Program-made: the position numbers and the translations under genes
Source: Liriodendron chinense
Lineage: Eukaryota; Streptophyta; Magnoliopsida; Magnoliales; Magnoliaceae
Assembly: GCA_003013855.2 (NCBI GenBank)
Contig: ML058459.1
Coordinates: 3,231,050 to 3,295,049 of the forward strand
Reading direction: 5' to 3'
DNA: 64,000 bases
Notes under the pieces: model-generated
The model's database searches: none
What the model was told of the DNA's origin: nothing
The model's input: only the letters and a program-made list of their open reading frames with translations
Part shown: in pieces, positions 11,799-23,896 of the stretch
How the letters are laid out: every line of letters begins with the position of its first letter
Position numbering within the stretch: the stretch's first letter is position 1

Positions 11799-12436
11799 TC
11801 GATTCGGTGGTGGTGTCCCCTTTCTCTAAAAAAAAAAGCTTTAAAAACCCTCAAATAAGTTGGAAGGTGGGTCTGGCCCCACAAATATACATATGGAACG
11901 ATAATGTGGGGCTCACTGGGCATCTCCATTGAAATCCCATCCAACCATTACCTTTGAAAAATAATTTCAAGGCATGGACCCAAGAATCGGGAATGAAGAC
12001 ATCTGAGATGAACAACACCAGGGCAAAGATTTCAAAATTAAGGAATAATGTTGACATTGTTGTGGGCCCCACAGAGCTTCAATAGAGAAGTGAAAAAATC
12101 ATTTCTATGTTCACAATTGTCCAATTGATGTGAACGGATCAGATCAGGCAAAGGGATGGGCTCACTCGTTGTTTTAAAGGGAAATAATCTCCGTTTGGAA
12201 AGAACTTCAAAAGCTTCCGTTGCAAGCCCTCTCATACGCAACAGTAGGTGGTCGGAGGGGCATTTTTGATCAAAATTTTGCCATTATCTCACCTTGGGGC
12301 TAAAAAAAGATGAGCATCACAGGAAATTGGATTTTTGTTGCAATGGGAGGACCTATGGGCTATTGCACTAAAAATCTCTTGTGGGAGCGAAAAAGGTGCG
12401 TCCCTAGCCTCACCCAACACGGCGCAGCTTTGACCA

Positions 12437-12836
12437 TGGGGTCCCACCTTGATATATGTGTAGTATATCCACATCATCCATCCATTTTTCCGCCTCATTT
12501 TAAGGCATGATATGAAAATGAAGCATATAAAAATCTAAGGTGGACTACACTACAGGAAAGAGTGTTGATTGAACACCCACCATTTAAAACTTGGTAGGGC
12601 TCGTCGTAATATTTATTGTCATCCAACCTGTTGATAAGGTCACATAGACATGGATAATATCATCTTGATAAAAAATTATGGTCCACAATAAGTTTTTAAT
12701 GGTCAATTGCCATTGTTTCCTGTAGTATGGTCCACTTGAGATTTGGATTTACTTCATTTTTTCTCTCACCCTAAAAAATGATATAGAAATAAGGATGGAC
12801 AGACCAAATATACTAAAAATACATCAAGATGGCCCC
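12437..12836. repeat. fold-back repeat, copy 5
   Basis: It starts GGGGTCCCACCTTGATATAT and ends ACATCAAGATGGCCCCC. The arms pair through CCATCCATTTTT/GATGGAC and the CATTTTAAGGCAT/CCCTAAAAAATG blocks. Confidence 0.7.
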
Positions 12837-13280
12837 CATCGTCAGGACCGTATCGTTTTGCACGAGGCCGGGCTGTACCTAATCCACTCTCGCAGTCCGG
12901 TCCCGCAGACCGAATTATATGATACTCGACCTGCATTGTTCAGTAGTATACATGGGTTTCACAAACCTAACTAGTCGGGCCCATGAATTCGTAATCCAAA
13001 CCATTTGTCCGTTTGTTACCACCGTTTATGGATCATGAAACAATGATAACCTTATGATTTATGGCTGATGGATAGACGCTTATGAAGGGAATATGACAAT
13101 GGTTTGGACTGAAAAGATTTAAATGATCCATCGTTAAGATATTGTAAATTTTTAGAATTTGTTTCATTTACGATGAGATTCAACAAATCAACGGTGTAGA
13201 TTACCTAAATGTGGGCCCCAATCATCATATTTGGAAGTTGTACATAGCCTATCATATAAATATTTCCGTGTGATGCAACT

Positions 13281-15702
13281 TCCCTCGCAATCGATTATTA
13301 ATTGAAAGAGCCTTGAGTTTTGATATGATTATGACATTGACAACTTTGTCAGAAGCCTTTTTTTTTACCCATTTGGGCATTGTTTGGCCTTTTCCAGACG
13401 AAAATGCTCTATGTCCAATCGTCCCCTCGCACAGCAGGAGATTTTCATGGAAGTGGAGAGGGCCTTTTGAGAATGGGGTGTGGGCCCTATTAAATTAATG
13501 ATCGGGGCCACCCCTCGGTCGATTTGATCTGTTCACTTTAATCAGACAACGATGAACTCACGAGGGTCATTTTAAAATAATTTTTGAAGTTTTCTATGGC
13601 CCCTACCTACGTTAATGTTGTGAGTTAATTTCGAATTGTTTCCTCTAGTGCGGCCCATCTATGATGAGTTTTTCCCTCAAACTTGAACAAATAACATGAA
13701 ATTAAAACTTCTTTCATGTGGATGGCTTGGATCTGCTCCAAGACTATCTACTAAGTCCCATATAAGATATAAGATAGGTTCAATAGATGGGTCCTTTATG
13801 CAGGAAATGTCATTTGGCATTTTTCTTATTTTCTTTTTCTTTTTTCAGGAGGGGGCCATTTGGCTGTTAGGACCGTTACCACATTTGTGGGACCCACTCT
13901 AGCAAGCTTCCAATATGCATCCAGCATCATTCCCTTCATTCCAACTAGCTCATGAGTGTTTTTTTTTAAGATTTTCAACCACAATCTCCAATGTAGAATC
14001 TCTGACAGCCAAATGTAGGTTTATGTTAGGGTAATAGTGGCTTTTTTGTTTTTTTTTTTTTTTGGCATTGATGATGGGAGTTTATGAAAAGAAAGTGGGT
14101 GTGGTGGTTCCCTTTATAACTGATTTTTTTTTATCGGTATGAATGATTGAAGTTTATGAAAGGGATGAATTTTGTAATGGAAGAACATTATGATGGTTGT
14201 TGGGACCGTTACCACATTTGTGGGACCCACTCTAGTAAGCTTCCAATATGCATCCAGCATCATTCCCTTCATTCCAACTAACTCCTGAGTGTTTTTTTAA
14301 AAGATTTTCAACCACAATCTCCGATGTAGAATCTCTGACAGCCAAATGTAGGTTTATGTTAGGGTAATAGTGGCTTTTTTGTGTTTTTTTTTTTTTTTTT
14401 TTGGCATTGATGGTGGGAGTTTATGAAAAGAAAGTGGGTGTGTTGGTTCCCTTTATAATTGATTTTTTTTTTTATCGGTATGAATGATTGAAGTTTATGA
14501 AAGGGATGAATTTTGTAATGGAAGAACATTATGATGGATGAATTTTAAAATGAAAGAATGTTGTAATGGGTGAATATGATAAATGTTGAAATGAATGAAC
14601 GATCATAATTGTCATAACTCCATATGGGTTGTAGATCTCACTTTTGGGCAATAAAATGGTGTCCAAATAAAGTGATTTCAAATCCATTTGAAAGTTCATC
14701 AAATTACCTTTTCAACAAGGACAAGATCACCCAAATCGGACATGTAATGAGGGAGTTATAACTGTTTTCATTGGATATGGAAATAACGGTGTGAGTATTG
14801 GTGAACGATAGTGAATTTTGATCCATTTTTTAGAAATCAAACGGTGTCAAAATGAGGTCATTCCAAAGCCATTTAAAAGTTCATCAAACTATCTTTTCAA
14901 ATGAGATAGTTATGACTATTTTCGTCGATACAGATTGACCATCACTGATACTTAGTGACCATCTCCAATACGCAATGAGTATCGGTGATGATTAATGTGT
15001 ATCAGCGAAAACGGTCATAACTCCATTACATGTCCGATTTGGGTGATCTTATACTTGTTAGAAATTCAATTTGATGAAATTTTAGATAGCTTTGGAATCA
15101 CTTCATTTGGACATCATTTGATTACCCAAAATTGGGCCCATAATCATTGTCGTTCACCGATACTCACCGTCATTCATTGATTCAATGAAAATTGTCATAA
15201 CTCCATCATTACATGTTTGATTTGGGTGATCTTGTACTTGTTGAAAATATAATTTGATGAACTTTCAAATGGATTTAGAATCACTTCATTTGTGCACCAT
15301 TTGATTTTCCAAAAGTGAGCATATTTTTGTAGGATTTGCAACTCATATAGAGTTATGATAGTTATGACCCATAAACCTATATTAGGTCGTCATAGCTTTT
15401 ACGTTGGAAATTGTGATTGGAAACCTTAAAACCACTCAAAAGCTCGTGGGAATGAAGGGAACGATGTCGGATGTACACTACATGCTCGCATGGAGTGGGT
15501 CCCATGGAGGTGGCAATGGTCCCAACGGTTAAATGGTCCCCTCCCAAAAAGAGAAGAAGAAGAAAAAAAAGAAAAAGGCCAAATAACCTTTCCCATGCAA
15601 AAGACTTATCTATTTAACCCATCCAATGTCTTATGTGGGGTCCATTGGATTGTCTTGGAGTAAATCTAAGCTGTCCACATGAATGAGCTTTTAATTTCAT
15701 GC
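13281..15702. mobile_element. giant fold-back (very long TIR) element, left arm, centre and inner right arm
   Basis: The sequence from about 13281 to 14950 is repeated in inverted order from about 14970 to 15702 and then, across the inserted LTR retrotransposon, at 39228-39626. Paired landmarks are AGTTCATCAAATTA near 14700 with its complement near 15250; GGGACCCACTC near 13890 with GAGTGGGTCCC near 15490; and CTTTTGAGAATGGGG near 13465 with CCCAATTCTCAAAAGG near 39440. The centre lies near 14960. Without the insertion the element would be about 2.8 kb with arms over 1 kb. No transposase reading frame is visible. Long TIRs occur in Mutator-like and Foldback elements; the superfamily is not settled. 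Confidence 0.65.
13870..14535. repeat. 333-bp tandem duplication inside the giant fold-back element
   Basis: Two near-identical copies, 13870-14202 and 14203-14535, each begin GGACCGTTACCACATTTGTG and end AACATTATGATGG. They differ mainly in poly-T lengths and a few substitutions. Only the left arm is duplicated, so this happened after the palindrome formed. Confidence 0.85.
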
Positions 15703-15707
15703 CAATC
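15703..15707. repeat. target-site duplication CAATC (left)
   Basis: CAATC directly precedes the TG of the 5' LTR and is repeated exactly at 39223-39227 after the CA of the 3' LTR. Confidence 0.9.
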
Positions 15708-15927
15708 TGTAGACATCCCACCTTCGGCTACACTATTGGGAGAGATAGCTAGATGAATGGAGGACTATACCCCCAAATCTCAAGACCAAACTCAGCCAAA
15801 CTCACCCTTGTAAGCCCTAATCCATAGCATAACTCAAGCCTGAACCCAGTCAACTCACACCTAAACATCAGCCTGAAAAATCCCCATAAGAAAAGCCAGT
15901 AAAAAAAATCCTCAAAAAGTCAAACTC

Positions 15928-16044
15928 ACTGAGTCAACCCGCTGAGTCAACCCGTTGAGTCAAAACACCGAGTCAACCCACCGAGTCAAATCACCGAGTC
16001 GACTCGCTGAGTCAACTCACCGAGTCAACCCACTGAGTCAAAAT
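15928..16044 (+). promoter_or_regulatory. 13-bp tandem array of bZIP-type TGAGTCA sites in U3
   Basis: Nine contiguous 13-bp units of the form RCYGAGTCAACCC. Five carry exact TGAGTCA, the core bound by GCN4/AP-1 type bZIP proteins; the others carry CGAGTCA or close variants. The array ends about 110 bp before the TATA box, a typical enhancer position. Regulatory function is inferred. Confidence 0.7.
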
Positions 16045-16098
16045 AGCAGCCCCGAGACATGTCCGTACCACGCGCTGGAACCCAAGGAGTGTCTGTAC

Positions 16099-16121
16099 GG
16101 GCGGCCCACAGGGGGCCGCCC
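16099..16121 (+). promoter_or_regulatory. GC-rich hairpin upstream of the LTR TATA box
   Basis: GGGCGGCCC and GGGCCGCCC, separated by 5 bp, form a 9-bp perfect stem. The same hairpin is at 38122-38144 in the 3' LTR, and an inverted relative lies inside the element at 29539-29561. Confidence 0.7.
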
Positions 16122-16155
16122 AAACTTATTTACGAGAACTGCCACTGCCCTCTGC

Positions 16156-16163
16156 TATAAATA
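16156..16163 (+). promoter_or_regulatory. LTR TATA box (TATAAATA)
   Basis: CTATAAATACTC lies downstream of the GC hairpin and the TGAGTCA array and fits the U3/R promoter. Transcription would begin near 16190. It is conserved at 38179-38186. Confidence 0.7.
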
Positions 16164-16464
16164 CTCATCTCCCCTTCTCATTTCAAGACACGACCAAGCC
16201 TAGAGAGATTCTGTCCGTCCGAGTCCTCCTCCACCCTCTTAGCCCATTTTTTCCACCAAGGAGAGCCCGAGTGAGGAGAGCCTAGCCCTAGTCCAGCCTA
16301 GCTTGACCACTGGTCCAAGTCTCCCAAGCCATCCAAGTCTTGATCCAGTCACTCGAAGCCAATCCTTGCGGCACCTCCGTCCATCTAGCTACTCTTTTTC
16401 CAGCATCATCTCATTTACATCTAGCATAAGTGCAACATTTACTTTTCTTCCAACCCCCCTGCTT

Positions 16465-16758
16465 CACTACGAGCACTTTGATTATTCAAACACACAGCAT
16501 GCATCTCGCATAAAGCACCTGTCAGTTCGAGCGTATGCTCTGGGCTTGCCTGTTAATGGAAACCTGCCCATCAGAAACTCTTACTGTTCAGACCTGCATT
16601 CATACATTAGTCACTACGAGCACTTTGATTATTTAAACACACAGCATGCATTTCGCATAAAGCACCTGTCAGTTCGAGCGTATGCTCTGGGCTTGCCTGT
16701 TAATGGAAATCTGCCCATCAGAAACTCTTACTGTTCAGACCTGCATTCATGCATCATG
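16465..16758 (+). repeat. 147-bp tandem duplication in the LTR
   Basis: Two copies begin at 16465 and 16612 (CACTACGAGCACTTTGATTA). The period of 147 bp equals 49 codons, so the frame 16303-16785 stays open through both copies. The 3' LTR has the same pair (about 38488-38780) with small deletions. Translation is unproven. Confidence 0.85.
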
Positions 16759-17201
16759 TCATCTATGAGAATGTACGAGGATTAAAACAGACTTTGAAGT
16801 ATTAGTTCGATTCTGTGAAGTAGAGACCGTACTTCGGTACAGGCAGTGTGTGGGGTGCTTAACTTTTTCCCACCCTGTAACCGTGATCCCTTACCTCGAA
16901 TCTCTGGCCGCAGATCAAAAGGAGTTATTTTAGAGGAAGGAATCTTCGGATCCCCTTCTCTAACGTTTCTACGGGGTCTAGCCGACTGTAGATTTAAAGT
17001 AACTGGCTAGTGGCGACTCTGGTCTTATATAAACTCATTTAAACACATCCAGCTTAACACAACAACCAAACAAAGCCCTCGAGAACGAGACAAGCCGGTG
17101 GCACAAACGGCGATTTGCACGCACGCACCTCTTCTTCTTTTTTCGAAAGGAAAAAGGGACGAACGTTGTGTGGGAGCGCGGAACAGCGAGGGTCCACAGA
17201 A

Positions 17202-17220
17202 TGGCGACTCCACTGGGGAC
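17202..17220 (+). other. primer binding site
   Basis: TGGCGACTCCACTGGGGAC begins 3 bp after the 5' LTR. The TGGCGACTC...TGGGGA form is the one I associate with Tat/Ogre elements primed by tRNA-Arg; the tRNA assignment is from memory. Confidence 0.7.
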
Positions 17221-17461
17221 AAGCTAGTCCCACTAGTCGTGATCCGACTTGAAAAACAGAATCATTCCTATACTTGAAAGTCATTAGTCCTCATACAATC
17301 TCATCTGCATAGCATTCTACCTAAAACCAAAACAAAAAAAAAAATAGAAAATTCCAAAACCCAAAAAGAGTATAGTCCTCACCATTGCGCCTCCTCGGGC
17401 TCAACGTGTTCGGAAGCAACTTTCCTTCCGCAGCATAATCCGCACTCGGGCTCAGCAAACC

Positions 17462-20207
17462 ATGTCCGACCACGAAGAGGAAACTCACCTCTTCCCCGCT
17501 CTCTAAATGACCGAAGCGCAACCTCCAGCGCAACAGCCAATTGAGAATACGCCAATCATGCAAGAATTGGCACAAGGAATGAGAGCAATGTAAGAAATGC
17601 TCTTGCAATTCATGCAAGCACAAGCTACCGCAGCAGCCAACAATCAGGTTGGCCCAGTTTAACAATTTCAGCAGCCATGCCGGGTCCTTACGGCCTCCAG
17701 TTCAAATCAAGCACAACCATCGGAGTCTGCCCAAGACTACCGACAGCAGCCGTCTCAGCCCTTCGCTATGGGGCATCCTCCTCAGTACCTTCCCGCGACG
17801 ACAAGGCTGCCTCAAAGCACTCCCGTCGCAGGAACTTCCAGTCAATCTTGCAAACAATAGTCTCAGTAGATCTCAGCATGTCCCCGCCGAGGGGACCCCT
17901 TTTCAATTTCAGCACATCCCCGCCGATGGGATTTCAATTCAATTTCCAGCAACAGGGACAGCACTGGCGAATGCCCACAATGGGGGTCAGTGTCAAGCCC
18001 ACATCAGTCAGCGGACAGTGGCGAATACCTAACAAGGGGGTCACTTCCCAGCATCTCAGCCTCCTGCAAACAGGAGCACTTTTCAATTCCAGCACATCCC
18101 CGCCGATGGGATTCCAGTTAATTTTCAGCAATCTTCAATTCAGCAAACTCCAGTTAATTTCTAGTAATCTTCAATTCAGCAATCTCCAGTTAATTTCCAG
18201 CAAGCTCCAGTTCAACCTTCAGTACAGTCTCCAGTTCAGCTACAATCCTTTCAAGCACAAGTTCATCAGAATCCAGTTCAGTCATCAAATCAATTTCAGC
18301 AACCCGCGGTTGCTTTTCAGCTAGCTCATAGGGTCGAAGACATCGACCACTATGCTGAAGAAGAACGTGCCTTACTCCAAGAGGCACCAGTCGCTCGAAC
18401 AGATCACTCAGGACTGGACGAGTTGCAGGAGCAGTTCTAGATCTTGCAAAATCAGCTTCAGCGGCAACAAGGAATCGATCTACCTTCGACCAAGTTCAGA
18501 GACTTGTGTCCTTTCCCAGATGCTCAAGTACCTCAAAACTTTGAGGTGCCAAAATTTAAAAGATACGATGGCAGTGGTTGTCCTACAGCACATCTCAAGG
18601 CCTTCTGTGGAGAGCTAAGTGTAATCTTAGGGAATGAAGGGGCCCTCATTCGTTTGTTCCAAAAATCGCTGAAGGGCGACGCCCTAGATTGGTACACCTC
18701 ATTGAACTATCATCGCATCAGGACTTGGGAACAACTTTCCCAAGCTTTCGTCGACAGATTCGCATACAATCTCAACATGGCACCCAAGAGAGCCGACCTC
18801 GCAGCTCCCAAGCAAAGGAGTGATGAAACGCTATCAGCCTACGTGGGACGTTGGCGAGCTATGGCAGCCAGAATGCGAACACCTATCGATGACGAAGAAC
18901 AAATCTTCATGATTGTTCATTCAACATATCCTGTCATATCTGGATATCTCATCTCGCATCCATATGCGAATTTCTCACAGTTGATCCGTGCTGGAGAGCA
19001 AGTCGAAGCAGGAATCCGTGCTGGGACAATCTCCCCATGGCCTCATCAAGCCACTCCAGTCAAGAGGAACAGAGTGGAGGGAAGACCCATCAGGTATGGG
19101 AACGAAAACCGCAGCGGTTCTTCTCCTCGCCCGACAGAGGTAAACAACATCAACACCACTGCCCAGGGTAATCAGTATGCTCCCCCACAAGGACATCAAC
19201 AGCATCAGCACAATCAGGTTCAGCACCAACCTCAGAGATATCAACCACGACCAAATCCGCAACCACAGCCACAACCACCTTGACAACAGCAGCAGTTCAG
19301 AGGAAACGGTCAATACTCATACCAGAATAGGCAGAATTACAGGGAGCTCAGGAAGTTCACTCCACTCACTCAGCCACTTAGTCAAGTCATGGCTATGCTG
19401 GTACAAAAGCAGTTGCTCACTCTAATGGCACACAGGCCTCCTCCTCATCCTCTGCCTCCGAACTACCAAGAAAATGAGTATTGCGCCTACCATCAAGGAC
19501 GTGGCCATACTACTGATCGATGCTTTACTTTGAAGAATGCCATACAAGATCTGATTGATGACCGCAAGATCGTCATCTCGGTCCCTGGAACTCCTGCAGC
19601 AGCTTCCACCAACATTCTTCAGAATCCTCTGCCTTAACATCCGACGGATCCTAATTCATCTCGTGGCCCCACTGTCAATAGCATAAAAGAAGGAGAGCGC
19701 CTCGATCGCTTCTTCTCCCCTATCCAGTCCATTCATGCCTACACTTATGGGCCAACGAATCCTCCTCCGATCATGCAAGGGGCAAGTCCCTTTCCTTCAG
19801 TCTTCGAGCCAGTAGTACTTGAAGGAACACTTCCATATGATGTGCCAGTTGTGCAAGGGGCATCTTGCAGCCCTTCATGTTGGGAACCAGTCATTCTAGA
19901 AGGAGCACAATCATACATCGAGCTCACATATGAACCTGTCATTTTGCAAGGGGCAATTTCAGCACATGAACAATACAATCCGCAATGGAGGAACCACACT
20001 TGTCAGCAGCAAGAGCCCATTGTCTTGAAAGGAGCTCCTCCAGTTCAGCCAGTCATATTGCAAGGGGAAAATCCTGGGGCGTGTCAATCACACTACGACA
20101 GCTGGGACGAACAGAGAAACCCCTTGCCATATCAAGGAGACCAGTATTCATTCCATGGGAGCCTCCTGCTCCAGGAACGGTCAAGCCAGGACCGCGACCT
20201 TATGTGA
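17462..20207 (+). pseudogene. gag: Tat-type gag, interrupted
   Basis: Gag forms the particle that packages element RNA. A likely start is ATG 17462 (MSDHEEETHLFP), followed by early stops at 17504, 17591 and 17660. The N-terminal part (17890-18300) is low-complexity Q/P/F-rich with short tandem repeats of CAGTTAATTTCCAGCAA type. The retrotransposon gag domain is clear at about 18540-19020: FKRYDGSGCPTAHLKAF, LKGDALDWYTSL, WEQLSQAFVDRFAYN, and SAYVGRWRAMAARM. A zinc-knuckle-like CAYHQGRGHTTDRC (C-x2-H-x4-H-x4-C) follows at about 19480. Stops at 18438, 19281 and 19635 and a frame change near 20150 interrupt it. From 19750 to 20060 the linker repeats an EPVILQGA-like motif. Confidence 0.85.
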
Positions 20208-20545
20208 TCTATGAAGACAAGCCTCGATATTACCCCTTCAGCACAGGCAACAATGTAGTTCTCAAGGCAAAAGCTCCGTACAAGGAAGATCTGGTACCCA
20301 CACTAGCACTGTCGCAAGAATCGGTGGTCCTAGAGGGCAAAGGTGAGAAAAATTATAAAGAGGACCCATGGCACTATCCAGAATGTGCGGAAGTGGGAAA
20401 CATCAATCCCAATGGACGTTGCATTCGAAGAGATAATCAGAACAAAGGAGATCCCAAAGGCGCTCTCTCAGGCCTCGGCAACAAAAATGAAGCCGCATAC
20501 GATGTGATGACTCAGCTCAAGTCAATCCCTGCCCAAATCTCAGTA

Positions 20546-21670
20546 TGAGAGCTAATCTGCACGTCTCGCATACTCCGAGAAATGTTTGCCAAGACCTTGA
20601 GCGATGCTCACGTCTCCTCCGATACGGCACCAGAGATGATAGCATTGATGATTGGACAACTCCTGGCTCCGCGTGCCATCACCTTCACCGATAATGAGTT
20701 GCCACCGGAAGGATGTGATCATGGGCGATCCCTCAACATAGCCTTACGATACAAAGACCTCTGTGTCCTGCTGGTCCTTATCGATAATGGCTCAAGCTTA
20801 AATGTTTGCCCGCTCAAGACTGCGGAATGTCTGTGAATCAGTCCTTCTTCATTCCGACCCAGCACCATATGCGTCAGAGCATTCGACAACACCCGCCGAT
20901 CAGTGGAAGGGGAGGTCGACATAGAAGTACAGATAGGTCCGAAAGTCTCCACCATCACATTCTAAATTCTGGATATATCAGCCTCTTTCAACATATTGCT
21001 CGGACGACCTTGGCTGCATAAGGTTGGAGCTATGCCATCAACCCTGCATCAACGAGTGAAAAACATCTGTGGAAATCAAGTGATCTCTATCCATGCAGAG
21101 AAGGAGCTCATCATTCATTCCAATGCTGCTGCCATTGAACCAGACATCCCGGTCATCGATATCCAGCACTCTGAAGAGGACATCCCGTTTCACAGTTTCA
21201 AATTCGAGATTGTGAATGCTATCGCCAATGCGGAACCGATAAGGGTGGACCGTGTCTTTTCACCGGCAGAACGTCTGAGCCTCAAATATCGAATGAAGAA
21301 TCACTTCAATCCAGAAAGATACTGCTGGTATATAACCAACGCAAATGGGGACTCGGATACAAGGCAATCTTCATGGACAAAAGAAGGAAGAAATTTCGAT
21401 GCTCACCCATCCAATTCATCAAGCCAGGAGAACCTTGCAAAGATCCAGGAGGAAATCAACCGACTGCACTACACAAAGGCCTCCCGATGAGCCTAGCTTG
21501 GGCCACGTGGCCCCCCATTCAATGGGATCAGATTCTCGAACCATCTAAGCCTCCAGAAGAAGAAGGAAAGGATGAAGATGAAGAAGGAAGTCAAACACAG
21601 CAGCTTCAGGACCAGGTTACTCTGATACCTGCTCCCAACCAGGGGCACAACCTGCCATTTTAGCATCAAT
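20546..21670 (+). pseudogene. Tat-type aspartic protease and linker, interrupted
   Basis: The retroviral-type protease would cut the Gag-Pol polyprotein. The active-site block reads VLIDNGSSLNVCPL near 20780, with DNG in place of the usual DSG/DTG; this variant is what I expect in the Tat lineage. The partner motif LGRPWLHKVGA follows at about 21000. In-frame stops occur at 20546, 20834 and 20962. After a frame change near 21330 a G-patch-like GLGYKAIF occurs, then MSLAWATWPPIQWDQ, and the frame closes at 21661. Confidence 0.75.
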
Positions 21671-21935
21671 CAACCAGGGGCACAACTTGCCCATCTCAGC
21701 ATCAATCAGCAAAGGGCACGACTCACCCATCTCTGCAGAATCAACACCATTAATTACCAGCCAGGGGCAGAAGCAGCCCATTCATTGGACCAAGAAAGGG
21801 AAATGGCTAGCCCTGGATTGGTCCGATGTCCAGATTCCGAACTTGTGTCTCACTGTGGAACCAGACGAACTGCAGTGCGAGGTAAATGATCCCAGAGGGA
21901 CTGAGTACGACTCAGATCTCGAACCCGACCAGTGA

Positions 21936-22282
21936 GAAATCATGGTCATTCGGCCAGACTGTGATTCTTCGCCCAAATCATCAACCCCCACCTCTTCAGG
22001 GGAGAAAGTGTGGGGTCCTAAATGGTCATCCGTTCCCCTAACTTTTGAATCAGCCATCTGAGGGCTCTGGCTTCCCAAAAAAAACGTCTATTTAAGCAAC
22101 GATCGAAACTTTGGGACAAGCTGGGATCAATCATGGTCTGTAATGCCCGCTTGTTCAAAGTCTCGTGAATTTTAAAAATCCAAAAAAAATAAATAACTTT
22201 CAAAAGCCAAAAACATCTAGCATTTTCATTTCAAAAAATTCTCAAAAACCAAAAAAACATTTCTTTTCCTGCATTTAATAGT
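21936..22282 (+). other. non-coding gap between protease and RT, candidate intron
   Basis: Coding signal stops after EYDSDLEPDQ at 21935 and resumes after 22282. The gap is A/T- and C-rich and ends TTTCCTGCATTTAATAG, a plausible 3' splice site; CCAGTGAGA at about 21930 is a plausible 5' site. Ogre-type elements are known to have an intron in this position. No transcript evidence. Confidence 0.45.
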
Positions 22283-23896
22283 GTGCCAAGTCCGTCAAAA
22301 GAGTCGCATGAGTTTGAAGTCGAATCATATGATTTTGACATCGAATTAGACTTCGAGCTCATGGGTCTAGACGAAGCTTGGCATGAGGAAGATGATGATC
22401 CGGCTCCCGAACTAGAGGATCTCCTCAAAAAGTTCGAATCCAAAGCCAATGTTGTAGCCGATGATTTCGAGATAGTAAACTTGGGGACACCTGAGATCCT
22501 TAGGGAAGTACGCATTGGAAAATCATTGATACCTGAGATGAAACAGAAAATGATAGAGTTCCTAGCTCCAAGATTGTCCAACTTCGCGTTCTCATATGAA
22601 GACATGCCGGGGCTTGATGAAGAGCTTGTTGTACACCATCTGCCAACCAAGGCAGATATGAAGCCAGTGAAGCAGAAACTTCGAAGAATGAAGCCAGAAT
22701 GAGCTCTGAAAGTCCGAGATGAAGTCATCAAGCAGTACAATGTGGGATTCTTGGTAGTCTCCAACTACCCTGAATGGCTCGCCAATATCGTACCAGTACC
22801 AAAGAAGGACGGCAAGGTTCGAATGTGCATCGACTTCCGAGATCTCAACAATGCCAATCCTAAAGATGACTTCCCTTTGCCACATATCGACACTCTGGTC
22901 GACAATACTGCTGGATACAAGATCTTCTCATTTATGGACGGGTTCTCAGGTTACAATCAGATCAAGATGGCCGTCGAAGATCGCGAGAAGACATCGTTTA
23001 TCACCCCTTGGGGAACCTTCTGTTACAGGGTAATGCCGTTCGGTCTGAAGAACGCAGGAGCAACATATCAGCGAGCAATGACAACACTATTCCACGACAT
23101 GATGAACAAAGAACTTGAAGTATATGTGGACGATATGATCGTCAAATCTCGCACAATTGAAGGACACTTTGAAGATCTGAAGAAGTTATTTAATAGCTTA
23201 GAAAAGTACAAGCTCCGCCTCAACCCTCAGAAATGTGTCTTCGGTGTAATGGGAGACAAGCTCCTCGGCTTTATGGTGAGCGAGGATGGCATCAGAGTCG
23301 ACGAGACCAAAACCAGAGCAATCATCGAGATGCCCCCTCCTAGAACAGAAAAAGAAATTCATGGCTTCCTCGACAGAATCCAATACATCAGTCGCTTCAT
23401 CTCACAGCTCACACCTATTTGTGAGCCCATTTTCAAGCTCCTTCGGAAGAACGTTCCAAAAGAATGGAATAAGGATTGCCAAGTCACCTTCGATCGCATC
23501 AAGAAATATCTCATGAATCCTCCAGTCCTAATGCCACCCACTCGTGGACGACCGCTATTGTTATACATCTCGGTAGCAGCAGAAGCCATTGGCTGTGTCC
23601 TCGGCCAGCACGACGAGACGGGGAAGAAGGAACAAGCAATATACTATTTGAGCCGAAGGTTCACCGACTACGAGACCAGGTATTCTCCGATCGAGAAGAC
23701 TTGCCTCACCCTAGTCTGGGCAACTCAGCGACTCCGTCAATACATGATTGCATTCCCTATTCTCCTCCTCGCTCACATGGATCCGCTCAAATACCTGTTC
23801 GAGAAACCGGCACTCACTGGAAGGATAGCTAAATGGCAGCTACTTCTGTCTGAATTCGACATCACCTATGTCACTCAGAAGGCAATCAAGGGGTAG
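22283..23896 (+). pseudogene. pol: reverse transcriptase and first RNase H of the Tat-type element, interrupted
   Basis: This part copies element RNA into DNA. The leader contains FAFSYEDMPGLDEELVVHHL and PVKQKLRRMKPE, then a stop at 22700 where family members have Trp. The RT domain is otherwise open: VPVPKKDGKVRMCIDFRDLN, PLPHIDTLVDNTAG, FSFMDGFSGYNQI, FCYRVMPFGLKNAGATYQ, the catalytic YVDDMIVKS near 23125, and the connection EKEIHGFLDRIQYISRFI. The first RNase H follows (VAAEAIGCVLGQHD, AIYYLSRRFTDYETRYSPIE). A TAG at 23894 interrupts the frame just before ADHLAAH. The RT catalytic residues themselves look intact. Confidence 0.9.

Larger units (their letters stand above)
15708..17198 (+). 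repeat. 5' LTR (1491 bp)
   Basis: It starts TGTAGACATCCCACCTTCGG and ends GAGGGTCCACA. It aligns end to end with 37705-39222. The 27-bp length difference is nearly all explained by two extra 13-bp units in the other LTR. Confidence 0.95.

Noticed and set aside
15928..16044. CRISPR-like array
   Set aside because: The 13-bp units are contiguous with no unique spacers and lie in a plant LTR.
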